Of a DNA stretch of 64,000 nucleotides, positions 25,232-34,031 are shown one piece after another. Position 1 is the stretch's first letter, and each line of letters starts with the position of its first letter. The notes beneath the pieces are model-generated. The model saw only the letters and a list, made by a program, of their open reading frames with translations. It was not told the origin of the DNA and searched no databases. The stretch comes from an uncultured Victivallaceae bacterium (lineage in GTDB: Bacteria; Verrucomicrobiota; Lentisphaeria; Victivallales; Victivallaceae). Where the stretch lies: assembly GCA_944392655.1 (NCBI GenBank), contig CALXXL010000007.1, positions 1 through 64,000 on the forward strand, given 5' to 3'. Both the position numbers and the translations under genes were made by a program.

Positions 25232-26002
25232 TTATTCACCCCGTCCCGGCCATGCGGCATTGAACACTTTATCTTCATATAGATGGGGATGGCGCAAAAG
25301 TCGGCAGGCCGGACACATGAAGTCGGCAAGGTTGAATATTTTTGCATATTCTCCGGTCTGAAAGATCTTTATCCGGTCGCCCTCGTTCAGTTCTATCGTG
25401 TCCGGTGCATTATCCGCAACCATGATTCCCGGACCGCGGACAATTTCCAGTTCAATTACGCTTTTATCGCTCACTACCAGGTGATCTACCGATGCGGTAC
25501 AGTTGCTGAATGCCAGTCCCAGGCCAACTTTGAATATACTGTGGGTTATGCTACGGTAATAGGCGGTGCTGCCATGTACCGTCGATACCCCAGCACCATC
25601 ACCAACTATCTCATTTGCGTAAAGTTCATCATCAATCCATACCCGGTAACGCAGGGCACTGACCCTTTCCCGGTTGTGGACAAATATATCGTTTATTCCG
25701 TAAAGAGTCCGGCCATTGGCGATTCCGGCCAGTTTGGGAAGCAGCGAAGCTGTCGCTTTACCGGAAATAAATTTCTGCAATTGAGAATAATTGGCATGAT
25801 CACGGCATAACGGGGCAGTCCCGGCATCACGCAGTGGTAATTTGGGAATGCCAGGGTACAAGCGTTCGGCCTCCAGCATGGTGCCGTCGCCGCCATGTGC
25901 AATAATTAATTCCGCATCATTCCCCAGTGTCTCTTCAAAACCAAAGCGGCTGAGAATTGGCCGGATATCATCAAGATTTTTTCCCACCAGTTTAATTTTC
26001 AT
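25232..26002 (-). CDS. nadK: NAD kinase
   Basis: A 256-residue cytoplasmic kinase that makes NADP+ from NAD+. The diacylglycerol-kinase-fold motif GGDGT is at 37-41. The NDIFVHN-like NE/D motif and the STAYYRSITHS segment (usual family form S-T-x-Y-x-x-S) are present. It overlaps the trmH-family gene by 11 bp and is 2 bp from coaB, so cofactor genes are grouped. Confidence 0.9.
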   Translation of the reverse strand: MKIKLVGKNLDDIRPILSRFGFEETLGNDAELIIAHGGDGTMLEAERLYPGIPKLPLRDAGTAPLCRDHANYSQLQKFISGKATASLLPKLAGIANGRTLYGINDIFVHNRERVSALRYRVWIDDELYANEIVGDGAGVSTVHGSTAYYRSITHSIFKVGLGLAFSNCTASVDHLVVSDKSVIELEIVRGPGIMVADNAPDTIELNEGDRIKIFQTGEYAKIFNLADFMCPACRLLRHPHLYEDKVFNAAWPGRGE

Positions 26003-26534
26003 AATTTTCCGGCAGCTGCCACTCCGTAAACAGTTGTTGATTGTATTTTGCTACAACGGCGTAAAGAACTGCCGCCGCTGCATTCCCGACATTGATACTG
26101 GATTTATTTCCGAACATGGGCAGATGCACAACTCCATCACATGCTTCAACGGTTTCTGGTAAAATACCTAATGCCTCATTCCCGAATACAAATGCCAGCG
26201 GAAAACGGTAGTCGAATTCCCATGCAAACTTACTTTTGCCCGGCAGATAGTCTACCGCCAGGATCTGGCTGTAGCCTTCTCCCCTCAAGAGCTTTACCGC
26301 TTCCAGGGAATTTTCCGCATGGCGGCACGGCACCATCTTATCCGCACCCATTGCGGTTTTTTCCAGTTTAATGTGCGGCGGCAGAGGCGTATATCCACAT
26401 CCGATTACACCGTCAGCCTTTACCGCTTCGGCAATTCTGAGAATATTGCCCACATTATATGCACTGCGCATCCGGTCCAGAACCAGAGTCAATTTCCAAT
26501 CGTTCAATTCCTGCATCCTGTTGCCGGCGTACAT
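25992..26534 (-). CDS. SpoU/TrmH-family RNA 2'-O-methyltransferase
   Basis: A 180-residue SPOUT methyltransferase using S-adenosylmethionine to methylate a ribose in tRNA or rRNA. Motif 1 is RSAYNVGNILRIAEA, motif 2 FGNEALGI, and motif 3 LPMFGNKSSINVGNAAAAVLYA. No RNA-binding N-terminal domain is present, so it resembles the minimal TrmH/TrmL forms. A second ATG at 26516 is possible, and neither start has a clear ribosome binding site. The target nucleotide is unknown. Confidence 0.88.
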   Translation of the reverse strand: MYAGNRMQELNDWKLTLVLDRMRSAYNVGNILRIAEAVKADGVIGCGYTPLPPHIKLEKTAMGADKMVPCRHAENSLEAVKLLRGEGYSQILAVDYLPGKSKFAWEFDYRFPLAFVFGNEALGILPETVEACDGVVHLPMFGNKSSINVGNAAAAVLYAVVAKYNQQLFTEWQLPENYEN

Positions 26535-26610
26535 GAACGCCGAAAGAGAATTATAATTTTTTTATATAAAATAACCGCAAAACCGTATTTTACAATTCAT
26601 TCTGTCAAAA

Positions 26611-27246
26611 TTACCGCCACGGCAGCTGATTGCGGGTTATAAGCATATTTAAGTAGGAGTCCAATTGAAGATAATATTCCACAGAGAGCTTAGGCAGTGG
26701 CTCGGCATCAACCGCACACTCGATAATCTTTTCATAAAGCATCATTACTTTGCCGGCCGCTTCGGCACTCATATTTTCCGGTTCCGGCAGCAGACCGTTT
26801 TCATATAGAAAAGTCAATTTTATAACAATAGCCGCCTCTCTTTGACTCCATACCTCATTGTTCGACAGTATTCGCAGAAGACTTCGCAGCGCATCGTAAA
26901 CCAGCGGCAAAGGTGACTCGAAGACGGTGTTGCGTAACAGGAAACCACCTATTTTACCTATAAATTTCAAATTGTCCAGCTTGCGTGGCAAATCTGGAAA
27001 ATCTTCAATCAATTCTATATCTTTTGCGGCAAGCAGACCGTTTTTGCCTTGTTCCAGATCATTGTCTTTCAACGTTACGCTGAGTACACGGTAGATATCT
27101 GCCACCGGAAATGAATTGGGCTTTGAACTGCCGGCCGCGCCATAGGCAATGACTTCCAGTTTTCCGAAGTCCGGCGAAATCCCGGATAAAACAAGAGCGT
27201 TCTCCCGGTAGGGGGTCTTCCTTAAAACAATAAACTCACTTTGCAC
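26611..27246 (-). CDS. recO: DNA repair protein RecO
   Basis: A 211-residue recombination mediator that helps load RecA with RecR. The N-terminal OB fold begins FIVLRKTPYRENALVLSGIS and includes GKLEVIAYGA. The helical C-terminal part is short and has a single cysteine, so the zinc site found in many RecO proteins is absent. Its start overlaps the peptidase stop by 11 bp, and 76 bp separate it from the methyltransferase gene. Confidence 0.8.
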   Translation of the reverse strand: MQSEFIVLRKTPYRENALVLSGISPDFGKLEVIAYGAAGSSKPNSFPVADIYRVLSVTLKDNDLEQGKNGLLAAKDIELIEDFPDLPRKLDNLKFIGKIGGFLLRNTVFESPLPLVYDALRSLLRILSNNEVWSQREAAIVIKLTFLYENGLLPEPENMSAEAAGKVMMLYEKIIECAVDAEPLPKLSVEYYLQLDSYLNMLITRNQLPWR

Positions 27247-28036
27247 GAATAACTACTCCGCTGGTATGGGTGCCTGATTTAAGTTCACTTATTACCCGCT
27301 TTATATTTTCAATTCTGTCCGCGCTGGACGGATGGGTTGAGAAAAAACTTATGGTGGAATCGTTGCCGAATTTCTGCCAGAACGGAACTGCAACATCTAC
27401 ATCGAACCCTGCTTTTGCCATTAAAACAATACCTATTTCATCTGCCTCAGCCTCATGGGTGCGGCTGTACGGTAACAGAAAACCATAGTTGAGGCCGCCG
27501 TATGCAACTGCTCCGGTTACTGCGGTTGCAGCGGTGTCGCCGTCAGTCAAGATATAAGCAGTAAGAACACTGGCGACTCCGGCTATATTGGCGATGTTCT
27601 GTTGACTCATCCCCTCATTGCTGTGACGGGCAATCACATGTGCAATTTCATGTGCGGCAACCACGGCAAGTTCATCGTCACTGTTGAAATATTTGAAAAT
27701 TCCGCTGTAAAAAGCAATTTTCCCGCCGGGAAGGGCAAAAGCATTTTCTGTTTCAGACTCAAAAACCAGGTATTCCCAGTCCAGATCCGCCATGCCTGAT
27801 ACTGGAATCAGTTTTTTGACTACTCTGGCAAGCATGGCGTTTTTCTCTGAATCGGTAGAAATTTTTTCCTCTTTTTTTATCTCCTCCCACGCTGTTTTCC
27901 CGAGTTCATTCTCCTCGGATTGAGAATAGGCTAAATAACGGGAGCGGTTGGTATATGGAACCGATGAACATCCGGTTATAACCAGTACCATTCCAACAAC
28001 GAGTAAAAGCAGCAGTTGTTTTCGCATTTTTTGCAT
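27236..28036 (-). CDS. M48-family metallopeptidase, lipoprotein (BepA/LoiP-like)
   Basis: A 266-residue zinc protease. The signal peptide ends in a lipobox, VITGC, with C23 the predicted lipidated residue. The catalytic HEIAH is at 129-133, and a downstream EAEADEIG supplies the third zinc ligand. This resembles the periplasmic outer-membrane quality-control proteases (YcaL, LoiP, BepA without repeats). The first ATG (28036) or the one at 28027 are both possible. It heads the operon with recO, trmH-type, nadK and coaB, with no obvious functional link. Confidence 0.9.
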   Translation of the reverse strand: MQKMRKQLLLLLVVGMVLVITGCSSVPYTNRSRYLAYSQSEENELGKTAWEEIKKEEKISTDSEKNAMLARVVKKLIPVSGMADLDWEYLVFESETENAFALPGGKIAFYSGIFKYFNSDDELAVVAAHEIAHVIARHSNEGMSQQNIANIAGVASVLTAYILTDGDTAATAVTGAVAYGGLNYGFLLPYSRTHEAEADEIGIVLMAKAGFDVDVAVPFWQKFGNDSTISFFSTHPSSADRIENIKRVISELKSGTHTSGVVIRAK

Positions 28037-28222
28037 TCCATAAAATGAAATTATAATTTTTAAAAATATAACTTCTCAGGCATACTTTTTCAATGTTGCG
28101 GGAATAAAAAAGATTACACCATGATAATTATTATATTTTTTATTTTTTAATAATTGTATAAAAATAATATAAAGCTATTGTAAAAAATACAGCTAATTGA
28201 TCTTATTACAGGAGAATATAAT

Positions 28223-29422
28223 ATGCGATATAAAACAATTACACTATTTGCTGCGGCATTGCTATTTACCGTAGTTACCGCCTGCAAACCGCAACAGAAT
28301 AACAATACAGTACCATTGCCGGTAGTTGTGACGGAACAGGCCGTTTCCGGTACGGCCGGCAGTGCGGTGGATGTAATTGGGCAGGTGCAGGCAAATGCCA
28401 GTGTGGATATCATCGCCCGGGTGGAAGGTTTTATAAAGGAGCGTAATTTTAAAGAGGGTGAACTTGTAAAAGCCGGTGCGGTACTCTATAAAATTGAGCC
28501 GGAGCAGTATGCCGCCGCAGTAGAGGCGGCCGAGGCCGATTTGATGCGTAACGAGTCGGCTCTGAAAAATGCGGAGATTGAAGAGGCGCGGCAGAAAACC
28601 CTTTTTGAAAGTAAAGCTGGCAGCGAACGTGACTATGATAACGCAAAAACCAAGGTACTTGAGTGTCAGGCCATGGTAAAAGCAGCGGAAGCACAACTGA
28701 AAGTTGCCAAATTGAATCTCTCGTATACCGATGTGGTAGCGCCGTTTGATGGCAGGGTAGGGCTGACAAATTTCTATGTCGGAGATCTGGTTTCACCTGC
28801 CAAAGGTAAACTTACTTCGATCGTGGCGGTATCTCCGGTGCGGGTACGCTTCAAACTGCCAGAATCGTTATTGCTGCGCTTTACCGATGCGCGTATCGGC
28901 AAAGGTGAAGTACAGAATGAGGCAATGCCAGTTGTACGGATTCAGTTGGAAAACGGACAATTTTATCCACTGAATGGAAAAATCGCCTATTGGGATAACA
29001 ACGTCAGTTCAACTACTGCAACAATTGAGGTTCAGGCATTGTTTGATAATCCGGATAATTTTCTTGTTCCCGGTATGAATGTACGGGTTTATCTGGAATC
29101 TGCAAAGCAGCCGGAAGTGGTGTTGGTTCCAAGATTGGCAGTACAGGAAGATCAACAGGGGAAATATGTTTATATTGTCAATAAGGACAACGTTACTGAA
29201 CGACGCCAGGTTGAGTGTGGTAATGAAACCGGTGGAAAAATAGTGATATATTCCGGAGTTTCAGTTGGAGAAAGTGTAGTTATTGATGGTTTTCAGCGTA
29301 TCCGCAATAAAATAAAAGTTGATGTTGTAACAGCTGAGCAGCGGGCCAAAGAGCAGGCAGAAAGAATTGCTGCTATTGCCGGAACAGTAGATGGAAAAGT
29401 GGAAACGGCTAAAGCGGAGTAA
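28223..29422 (+). CDS. RND efflux periplasmic adaptor (membrane fusion) lipoprotein
   Basis: A 399-residue AcrA/MexA-type adaptor. The signal peptide ends at the lipobox VVTAC, so C21 is probably lipidated. A biotinyl/lipoyl-like half (VDIIARVEGFIKERNF), a helical hairpin (about 95-165), the second lipoyl half (LSYTDVVAPFDGRVG) and beta-barrel and membrane-proximal domains follow in the usual order. ACAGGAGAA lies upstream of the ATG. Six bp later comes the pump gene. No outer-membrane TolC-like gene is in the window. Confidence 0.93.
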   Translation: MRYKTITLFAAALLFTVVTACKPQQNNNTVPLPVVVTEQAVSGTAGSAVDVIGQVQANASVDIIARVEGFIKERNFKEGELVKAGAVLYKIEPEQYAAAVEAAEADLMRNESALKNAEIEEARQKTLFESKAGSERDYDNAKTKVLECQAMVKAAEAQLKVAKLNLSYTDVVAPFDGRVGLTNFYVGDLVSPAKGKLTSIVAVSPVRVRFKLPESLLLRFTDARIGKGEVQNEAMPVVRIQLENGQFYPLNGKIAYWDNNVSSTTATIEVQALFDNPDNFLVPGMNVRVYLESAKQPEVVLVPRLAVQEDQQGKYVYIVNKDNVTERRQVECGNETGGKIVIYSGVSVGESVVIDGFQRIRNKIKVDVVTAEQRAKEQAERIAAIAGTVDGKVETAKAE

Positions 29423-29427
29423 ATGCC

Positions 29428-32400
29428 ATGTTCAGTAAATTTTTTATTTTCCGTCCACGTTTTGCTCTGGTGATTTCCATTGTTTTGACACTGGCCGGAT
29501 TGATTGCGATAAAAGTTCTTCCAGTGGCGCAATATCCCAATATTACTCCAGGTCAGATATCGGTTTCCGCAACTTATCCGGGAGCCAACGCCAAAACCAT
29601 CCAGGAGACGGTGATTGAACCGATTGAATCACAGTTGAATGGAGTAAAGGATATGCTCTATATATCAAGTACCGGTACGGACTCCGGTTCAGCTGTCATT
29701 ACCGTTACATTTGATATCGGAACCAGCGGCGATCAGAATACTGTCAACACACAGAACCGGGTGAACTGGGCTGACGCCACACTTCCGGACGAGGTTAAGC
29801 GGCAGGGAGTGATCGTAAAAGAGAAGAGCAGCAACATGCTGCTGGTATTGACACTGTCTTCCCCAAACAATACTCATGATGCATTGTTTCTGGCTAATTA
29901 CGCTTTAATCAATATCAAGGATGAACTTCTCCGTATCCCGGGCGTTGGGGATGTGGCGATGCTGGGAGATCTGACCTATGGCATAAGAATCTGGCTGGAT
30001 GTGGATCGGATCGCCAGTCTGGGAATAACAGTAGATGATGTAAGTAATGCCATAAAAGCGCAGAATGTTCAGGTTTCCGCCGGAGCAATCGGCGACGCCC
30101 CAGCGGATGACGGACAGTTTTACCGTTATTCATTGCAAACCAAGGGACGATTGGAAGATGTGGAATCGTTTGGAGAGATTGTTCTGCGGACAGATCCCGA
30201 TGGTGGTCAGCTGAAACTTAAGGATGTGGCAAAAATCGAGCTTGGAGCCGCCAATTATTCCAGCGAAGGTCAACTTAACGGCAAACCGGCCACGCTTCTT
30301 GCGGTATATCAGTTGAACGATGCCAACGGTATTGAGATTGCCGAACAATGCAAGGCAAAACTGGCAGAACTCAGTCAGCGTTTCCCGGAAGATATGACTT
30401 ATGGTTTCCAGTATGATACCACGGACTTTATTCAAGCTTCGATTGAAGAGGTTGTAGTTACTCTGATTGAGGCGGTTATTCTGGTTGTGCTGGTAACATT
30501 TATATTTTTACAGGATTGGCGGTCAACGCTGGTGCCTACTCTGGCTATACCTGTATCGCTTATCGGTACATTTGCAGTTCTGGAAGTGGTGGGGTATTCT
30601 ATAAATCTGATTACTCTTTTCGGACTCATTCTTGCTATCGGGATTGTGGTGGACGATGCAATTGTGGTTATTGAAAACGTGTCTAGATTGATGGAGGAAG
30701 AGAACCTTTCGCCAAAAGAGGCAGCATTGAAGTCCATGGAAGAGGTTACCGGACCGGTTATTGCCACTACCGCGGTATTACTGGCAATGTTTGTGCCAAT
30801 ATGTTTCCTGCCGGGAATAACTGGAGAGATGTACCGCCAGTTCGGGGTTACTATTTCTGTCGCGGTCACCATATCATCAATTAACGCACTTACGCTCTCT
30901 CCGGCGTTGAGTGCCGTATTACTGAAACCGATAGAACCTGGACGCAGAAAATTCATTCTTTTCCGGTGGTTCGACGCATTTTTTGAACGGCTTACCCGTG
31001 GTTATTCTTTGGTGGCCGGCCGGCTTATTCGCAGGGTATTGCTGTTGCTTTGCGGTTATGCGATACTCTTTTTTGTATGCATCCGTCTTTTCGGGGCATT
31101 GCCAACCGGATTTATCCCTTTGGAGGATCAGGGGGCGTTTTTTGTCAATATTCAGCTGCCGAATAACGCCGCAATGCCGCGGACAAAGAAGATGATTGAT
31201 GAAGTAGTGGCAATATGCAGATCAACTCCGGGCGTAGAGGATGTCATATCATGCAATGGCTACAGTATTCTTACCGGAACCAGTTCATCCAACAACGCTT
31301 TGGTTATTGTCACATTGACGCCATGGAGTGAACGTCAGACACCGGAACTTTCTCAGGATGCGATAATCAATTCACTGCAGAAACAGTTCAGCCGGATTCC
31401 TTCCGGCATTGCTCAGGCTATTGCGCCTCCGGCAATTCCGGGACTTGGATCCACCGGCGGATTTTCATTTGTACTTGAAGATACCGGTGGTACTGATGCA
31501 GAACGTATGGCCGGAGCACTGAATTCTCTGATTGCCGCAGCCAATCAGCATCCGGCACTGCAGAATGTCTTTTCAACATTTGAGGCGGATTTGCAGATGA
31601 AATATCTGGAAATTGATCGTGAAAAAGCCTTGAAGCTAGGTGTTGCTCTCACCGATATAAATCAGGCATTGCAGAGCTTGATGGGATACAGCTATATCAA
31701 TGATATTAATAAGTTCGGTAAGGTTTATAAAGTTGAAATTCAGGCCGAGGCTTCCATGCGCGATGGCATTGATGACCTGTCAAGAATACATGTCCGCAAT
31801 GCGTCCGGTGAAATGGTACCGTTAAGTGCATTGCTCAAGCCGGAAACCATTTTCGGGCCGCAATATCTTAACCGATATAACCTTTACAGCTCTGCTACCG
31901 TGTTCGGTTCACCAGCTCCAGGTTACAGTTCTGGAGAGGCTATGGCGGCGATGGAGGAGGTGGCGGCGCAGGTTCTGCCGGATTCATTTAAATATGAGTG
32001 GACGGATATGTCTTACCAGGAGCAGAAGGCCGCCGGACAGATCGGGGTAGTCTTTGCTCTGGCATTACTCTTTATTTATCTCTTTTTGGTGGCGCAATAT
32101 GAGAGCTGGATTATTCCTCTGGCTGTATTGCTATCTGTACCGGTGGCGATGTTCGGTGCATTGGTGTTTATGTACTGGATGAGAATGGAGAACAATATTT
32201 ATGCTCAGGTGGGATTCGTTCTGCTCTTCGGTATTGCATGTAAAACAGCAATTCTGATAGTTGAATTTGCCAAAGTAAAACATGAAGAGGGCGTTCCAGT
32301 TGTCGATGCGGCGGAAATTGCGGCCAAGCTGCGGTTCCGTGCGGTATTGATGACTGCAATCAGCTTTGTTCTGGGGACGCTGCCGCTTATTACCGCTTCT

Positions 32401-32556
32401 GGCGCAGGAGCGGCAAGCCGCCGTTCGCTTGGCGCAGTGGTGGTCGGGGGAATGATTTTTTCCGTACTGTTCGGCACATTTCTGATTCCGGCATTTTATG
32501 TTGCGTGTCAGAAGTGTATTGAATGGTTTGGGCACAAGGCGGAAAAGGCAGAATAA
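29428..32556 (+). CDS. RND multidrug efflux pump, HAE1/AcrB type
   Basis: A 1042-residue inner-membrane proton antiporter. It has twelve predicted helices with two large periplasmic loops after helices 1 and 7. The helix-4 proton-relay aspartates appear in GIVVDDAIVVIENV, and the loop GFIPLEDQGAFFVNIQLP after helix 7 is typical. Length matches AcrB. It acts with the adaptor encoded 6 bp upstream. The substrate range (drugs, bile salts, detergents) cannot be read from sequence. No regulator is adjacent. Confidence 0.95.
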   Translation: MFSKFFIFRPRFALVISIVLTLAGLIAIKVLPVAQYPNITPGQISVSATYPGANAKTIQETVIEPIESQLNGVKDMLYISSTGTDSGSAVITVTFDIGTSGDQNTVNTQNRVNWADATLPDEVKRQGVIVKEKSSNMLLVLTLSSPNNTHDALFLANYALINIKDELLRIPGVGDVAMLGDLTYGIRIWLDVDRIASLGITVDDVSNAIKAQNVQVSAGAIGDAPADDGQFYRYSLQTKGRLEDVESFGEIVLRTDPDGGQLKLKDVAKIELGAANYSSEGQLNGKPATLLAVYQLNDANGIEIAEQCKAKLAELSQRFPEDMTYGFQYDTTDFIQASIEEVVVTLIEAVILVVLVTFIFLQDWRSTLVPTLAIPVSLIGTFAVLEVVGYSINLITLFGLILAIGIVVDDAIVVIENVSRLMEEENLSPKEAALKSMEEVTGPVIATTAVLLAMFVPICFLPGITGEMYRQFGVTISVAVTISSINALTLSPALSAVLLKPIEPGRRKFILFRWFDAFFERLTRGYSLVAGRLIRRVLLLLCGYAILFFVCIRLFGALPTGFIPLEDQGAFFVNIQLPNNAAMPRTKKMIDEVVAICRSTPGVEDVISCNGYSILTGTSSSNNALVIVTLTPWSERQTPELSQDAIINSLQKQFSRIPSGIAQAIAPPAIPGLGSTGGFSFVLEDTGGTDAERMAGALNSLIAAANQHPALQNVFSTFEADLQMKYLEIDREKALKLGVALTDINQALQSLMGYSYINDINKFGKVYKVEIQAEASMRDGIDDLSRIHVRNASGEMVPLSALLKPETIFGPQYLNRYNLYSSATVFGSPAPGYSSGEAMAAMEEVAAQVLPDSFKYEWTDMSYQEQKAAGQIGVVFALALLFIYLFLVAQYESWIIPLAVLLSVPVAMFGALVFMYWMRMENNIYAQVGFVLLFGIACKTAILIVEFAKVKHEEGVPVVDAAEIAAKLRFRAVLMTAISFVLGTLPLITASGAGAASRRSLGAVVVGGMIFSVLFGTFLIPAFYVACQKCIEWFGHKAEKAE

Positions 32557-33150
32557 GTGTTCAGAGTAATTCAAATTCCGGTTGGCGGCCTTGATCACAA
32601 CTGGTCATATCTGGTTATATCTTCAGACGGCTGTGCCGCGATTATTGATCCTTGCGGCGACAGCGGTAAGATTCGTGACGCATTGATGAATGCGGGTAAT
32701 ATCACTCCTGCGGCAATTCTGCTTACTCATGCTCACCGGGATCATATGGATGCGTTGAATGATGTCTTGGAGTTTTTCCATGCTCCGGTAATGGGATACC
32801 GTAATCTCAATAATCACCAGCATATAGATATGGGAAAAGATAATTATCTGGAAGTAATTTACGCTCCCGGACATTCGTATGACAGCGTTCTTTACCGTGC
32901 CGGGGATGACAGCGCGCTTTTTACAGGTGATACGCTTTTTGTCGATTGTGTCGGATTCGGCGACAGTGATGCGCTGTTTCATACTCTGCGGTATATTGCC
33001 GACAATTTTCCGGATCATATAACTGTCTATCCCGGGCATGATTATGGTGATGTGCCTGCTGCTACTTTAGGTGAACTTAAAAAGAGTAATCTGTTTTTAC
33101 GCTGCACTACCATTGAACGTTTCAGGCGTGCACACCGGATGATGAATTAA
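32557..33150 (+). CDS. Metallo-beta-lactamase-fold hydrolase (glyoxalase II-like)
   Basis: A 197-residue hydrolase beginning with GTG immediately after the pump's stop codon. The zinc motif THAHRDHMD (57-65) gives the H-x-H-x-D-H ligands. Later ligands are in APGHSYDSVLY, FTGDTLF and YPGHDYG. It belongs to the GloB or persulfide-dioxygenase-like branch of small thioester hydrolases. Tight coupling to the RND genes suggests co-expression but no known shared pathway. Its stop codon overlaps the stop of convergent lipA by three bases. Confidence 0.88.
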   Translation: MFRVIQIPVGGLDHNWSYLVISSDGCAAIIDPCGDSGKIRDALMNAGNITPAAILLTHAHRDHMDALNDVLEFFHAPVMGYRNLNNHQHIDMGKDNYLEVIYAPGHSYDSVLYRAGDDSALFTGDTLFVDCVGFGDSDALFHTLRYIADNFPDHITVYPGHDYGDVPAATLGELKKSNLFLRCTTIERFRRAHRMMN

Positions 33151-34028
33151 AGAATACTCTGCTTCCAACCTGCGGCAAGCGCCAGTTCTTTAGCTTGAAA
33201 AGAGCTGCGGACCAATGGAGAAGATGCTACCGCCGAGAAGCCAAGTTTCAGCGCAAAGTCACGCCATAGGTCGAATTCTTCCGGTGTTACATAACGGGCA
33301 AGCGGCCAATGTGCCTGTGACGGCGGCAGATATTGGCCTAACGTGAGCAGCTTTACTCCGGCATTGAACAGATCGCGAATGGCTGATTCAATTTCATCGT
33401 GATATTCCCCAAGCCCCAGCATAATACCTGACTTTACCGGAATATTACTATAATTAGCGGCAAACTCCAGTACTTTCAGACTCTTATGGTATTCGGCCCG
33501 GTTGCGGATCTGCGGAGTTAGCCGCGACACCGTTTCAAGATTATGATTAAAGACTGCTATTCCCGCATCCAGTACAGAGGATATACATTCGCAATTACCA
33601 TTGAAATCCGGGGTTAAAACCTCTACCCCGGTATGAGGATTTTTGGTATGTATTGCTTTAACCGTGCGGACGAAATGATTAGCACCGCCATCGGGCAGAT
33701 CATCCCTTGTTACACTGGTTATTACTGCATAATCTAAATTCAGCCGTTCAATCGCTTCGGCAATTCTTTCCGGTTCCATGCAATCCACCGGTTCTGGGGG
33801 CAGGCCATTGCCAACTGCACAAAAACGGCATCTGCGGGTACAGTTGCGTCCCAGAATCATAAATGTAGCAGTATGCGCTCTGAAACAGTTTACACGATTA
33901 GGACATTTAGCTCCATTGCAGACTGTATTCAGTTTCAGATCGGTCAACAGCTCCCTGACTTTCTCACCGGAGGCTGTTCCCCCAAGACGAACCCTGAGAT
34001 ATTCTGGCAACCGGGTATGTTTCTTCAC
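33147..34028 (-). CDS. lipA: Lipoyl synthase
   Basis: A 293-residue radical-SAM enzyme that inserts two sulfurs into octanoyl groups on lipoyl domains. The auxiliary iron-sulfur cysteines are C37, C42 and C48, and the radical-SAM triad is C63, C67 and C70 (CTRRCRFC). The C-terminal SSPLVRSSFQA supplies the serine ligand. Length is normal. It follows the ketosynthase gene by 3 bp, which makes sense because octanoyl-ACP comes from fatty-acid synthesis. Confidence 0.97.
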   Translation of the reverse strand: MKKHTRLPEYLRVRLGGTASGEKVRELLTDLKLNTVCNGAKCPNRVNCFRAHTATFMILGRNCTRRCRFCAVGNGLPPEPVDCMEPERIAEAIERLNLDYAVITSVTRDDLPDGGANHFVRTVKAIHTKNPHTGVEVLTPDFNGNCECISSVLDAGIAVFNHNLETVSRLTPQIRNRAEYHKSLKVLEFAANYSNIPVKSGIMLGLGEYHDEIESAIRDLFNAGVKLLTLGQYLPPSQAHWPLARYVTPEEFDLWRDFALKLGFSAVASSPLVRSSFQAKELALAAGWKQSIL

Positions 34029-34031
34029 AGC

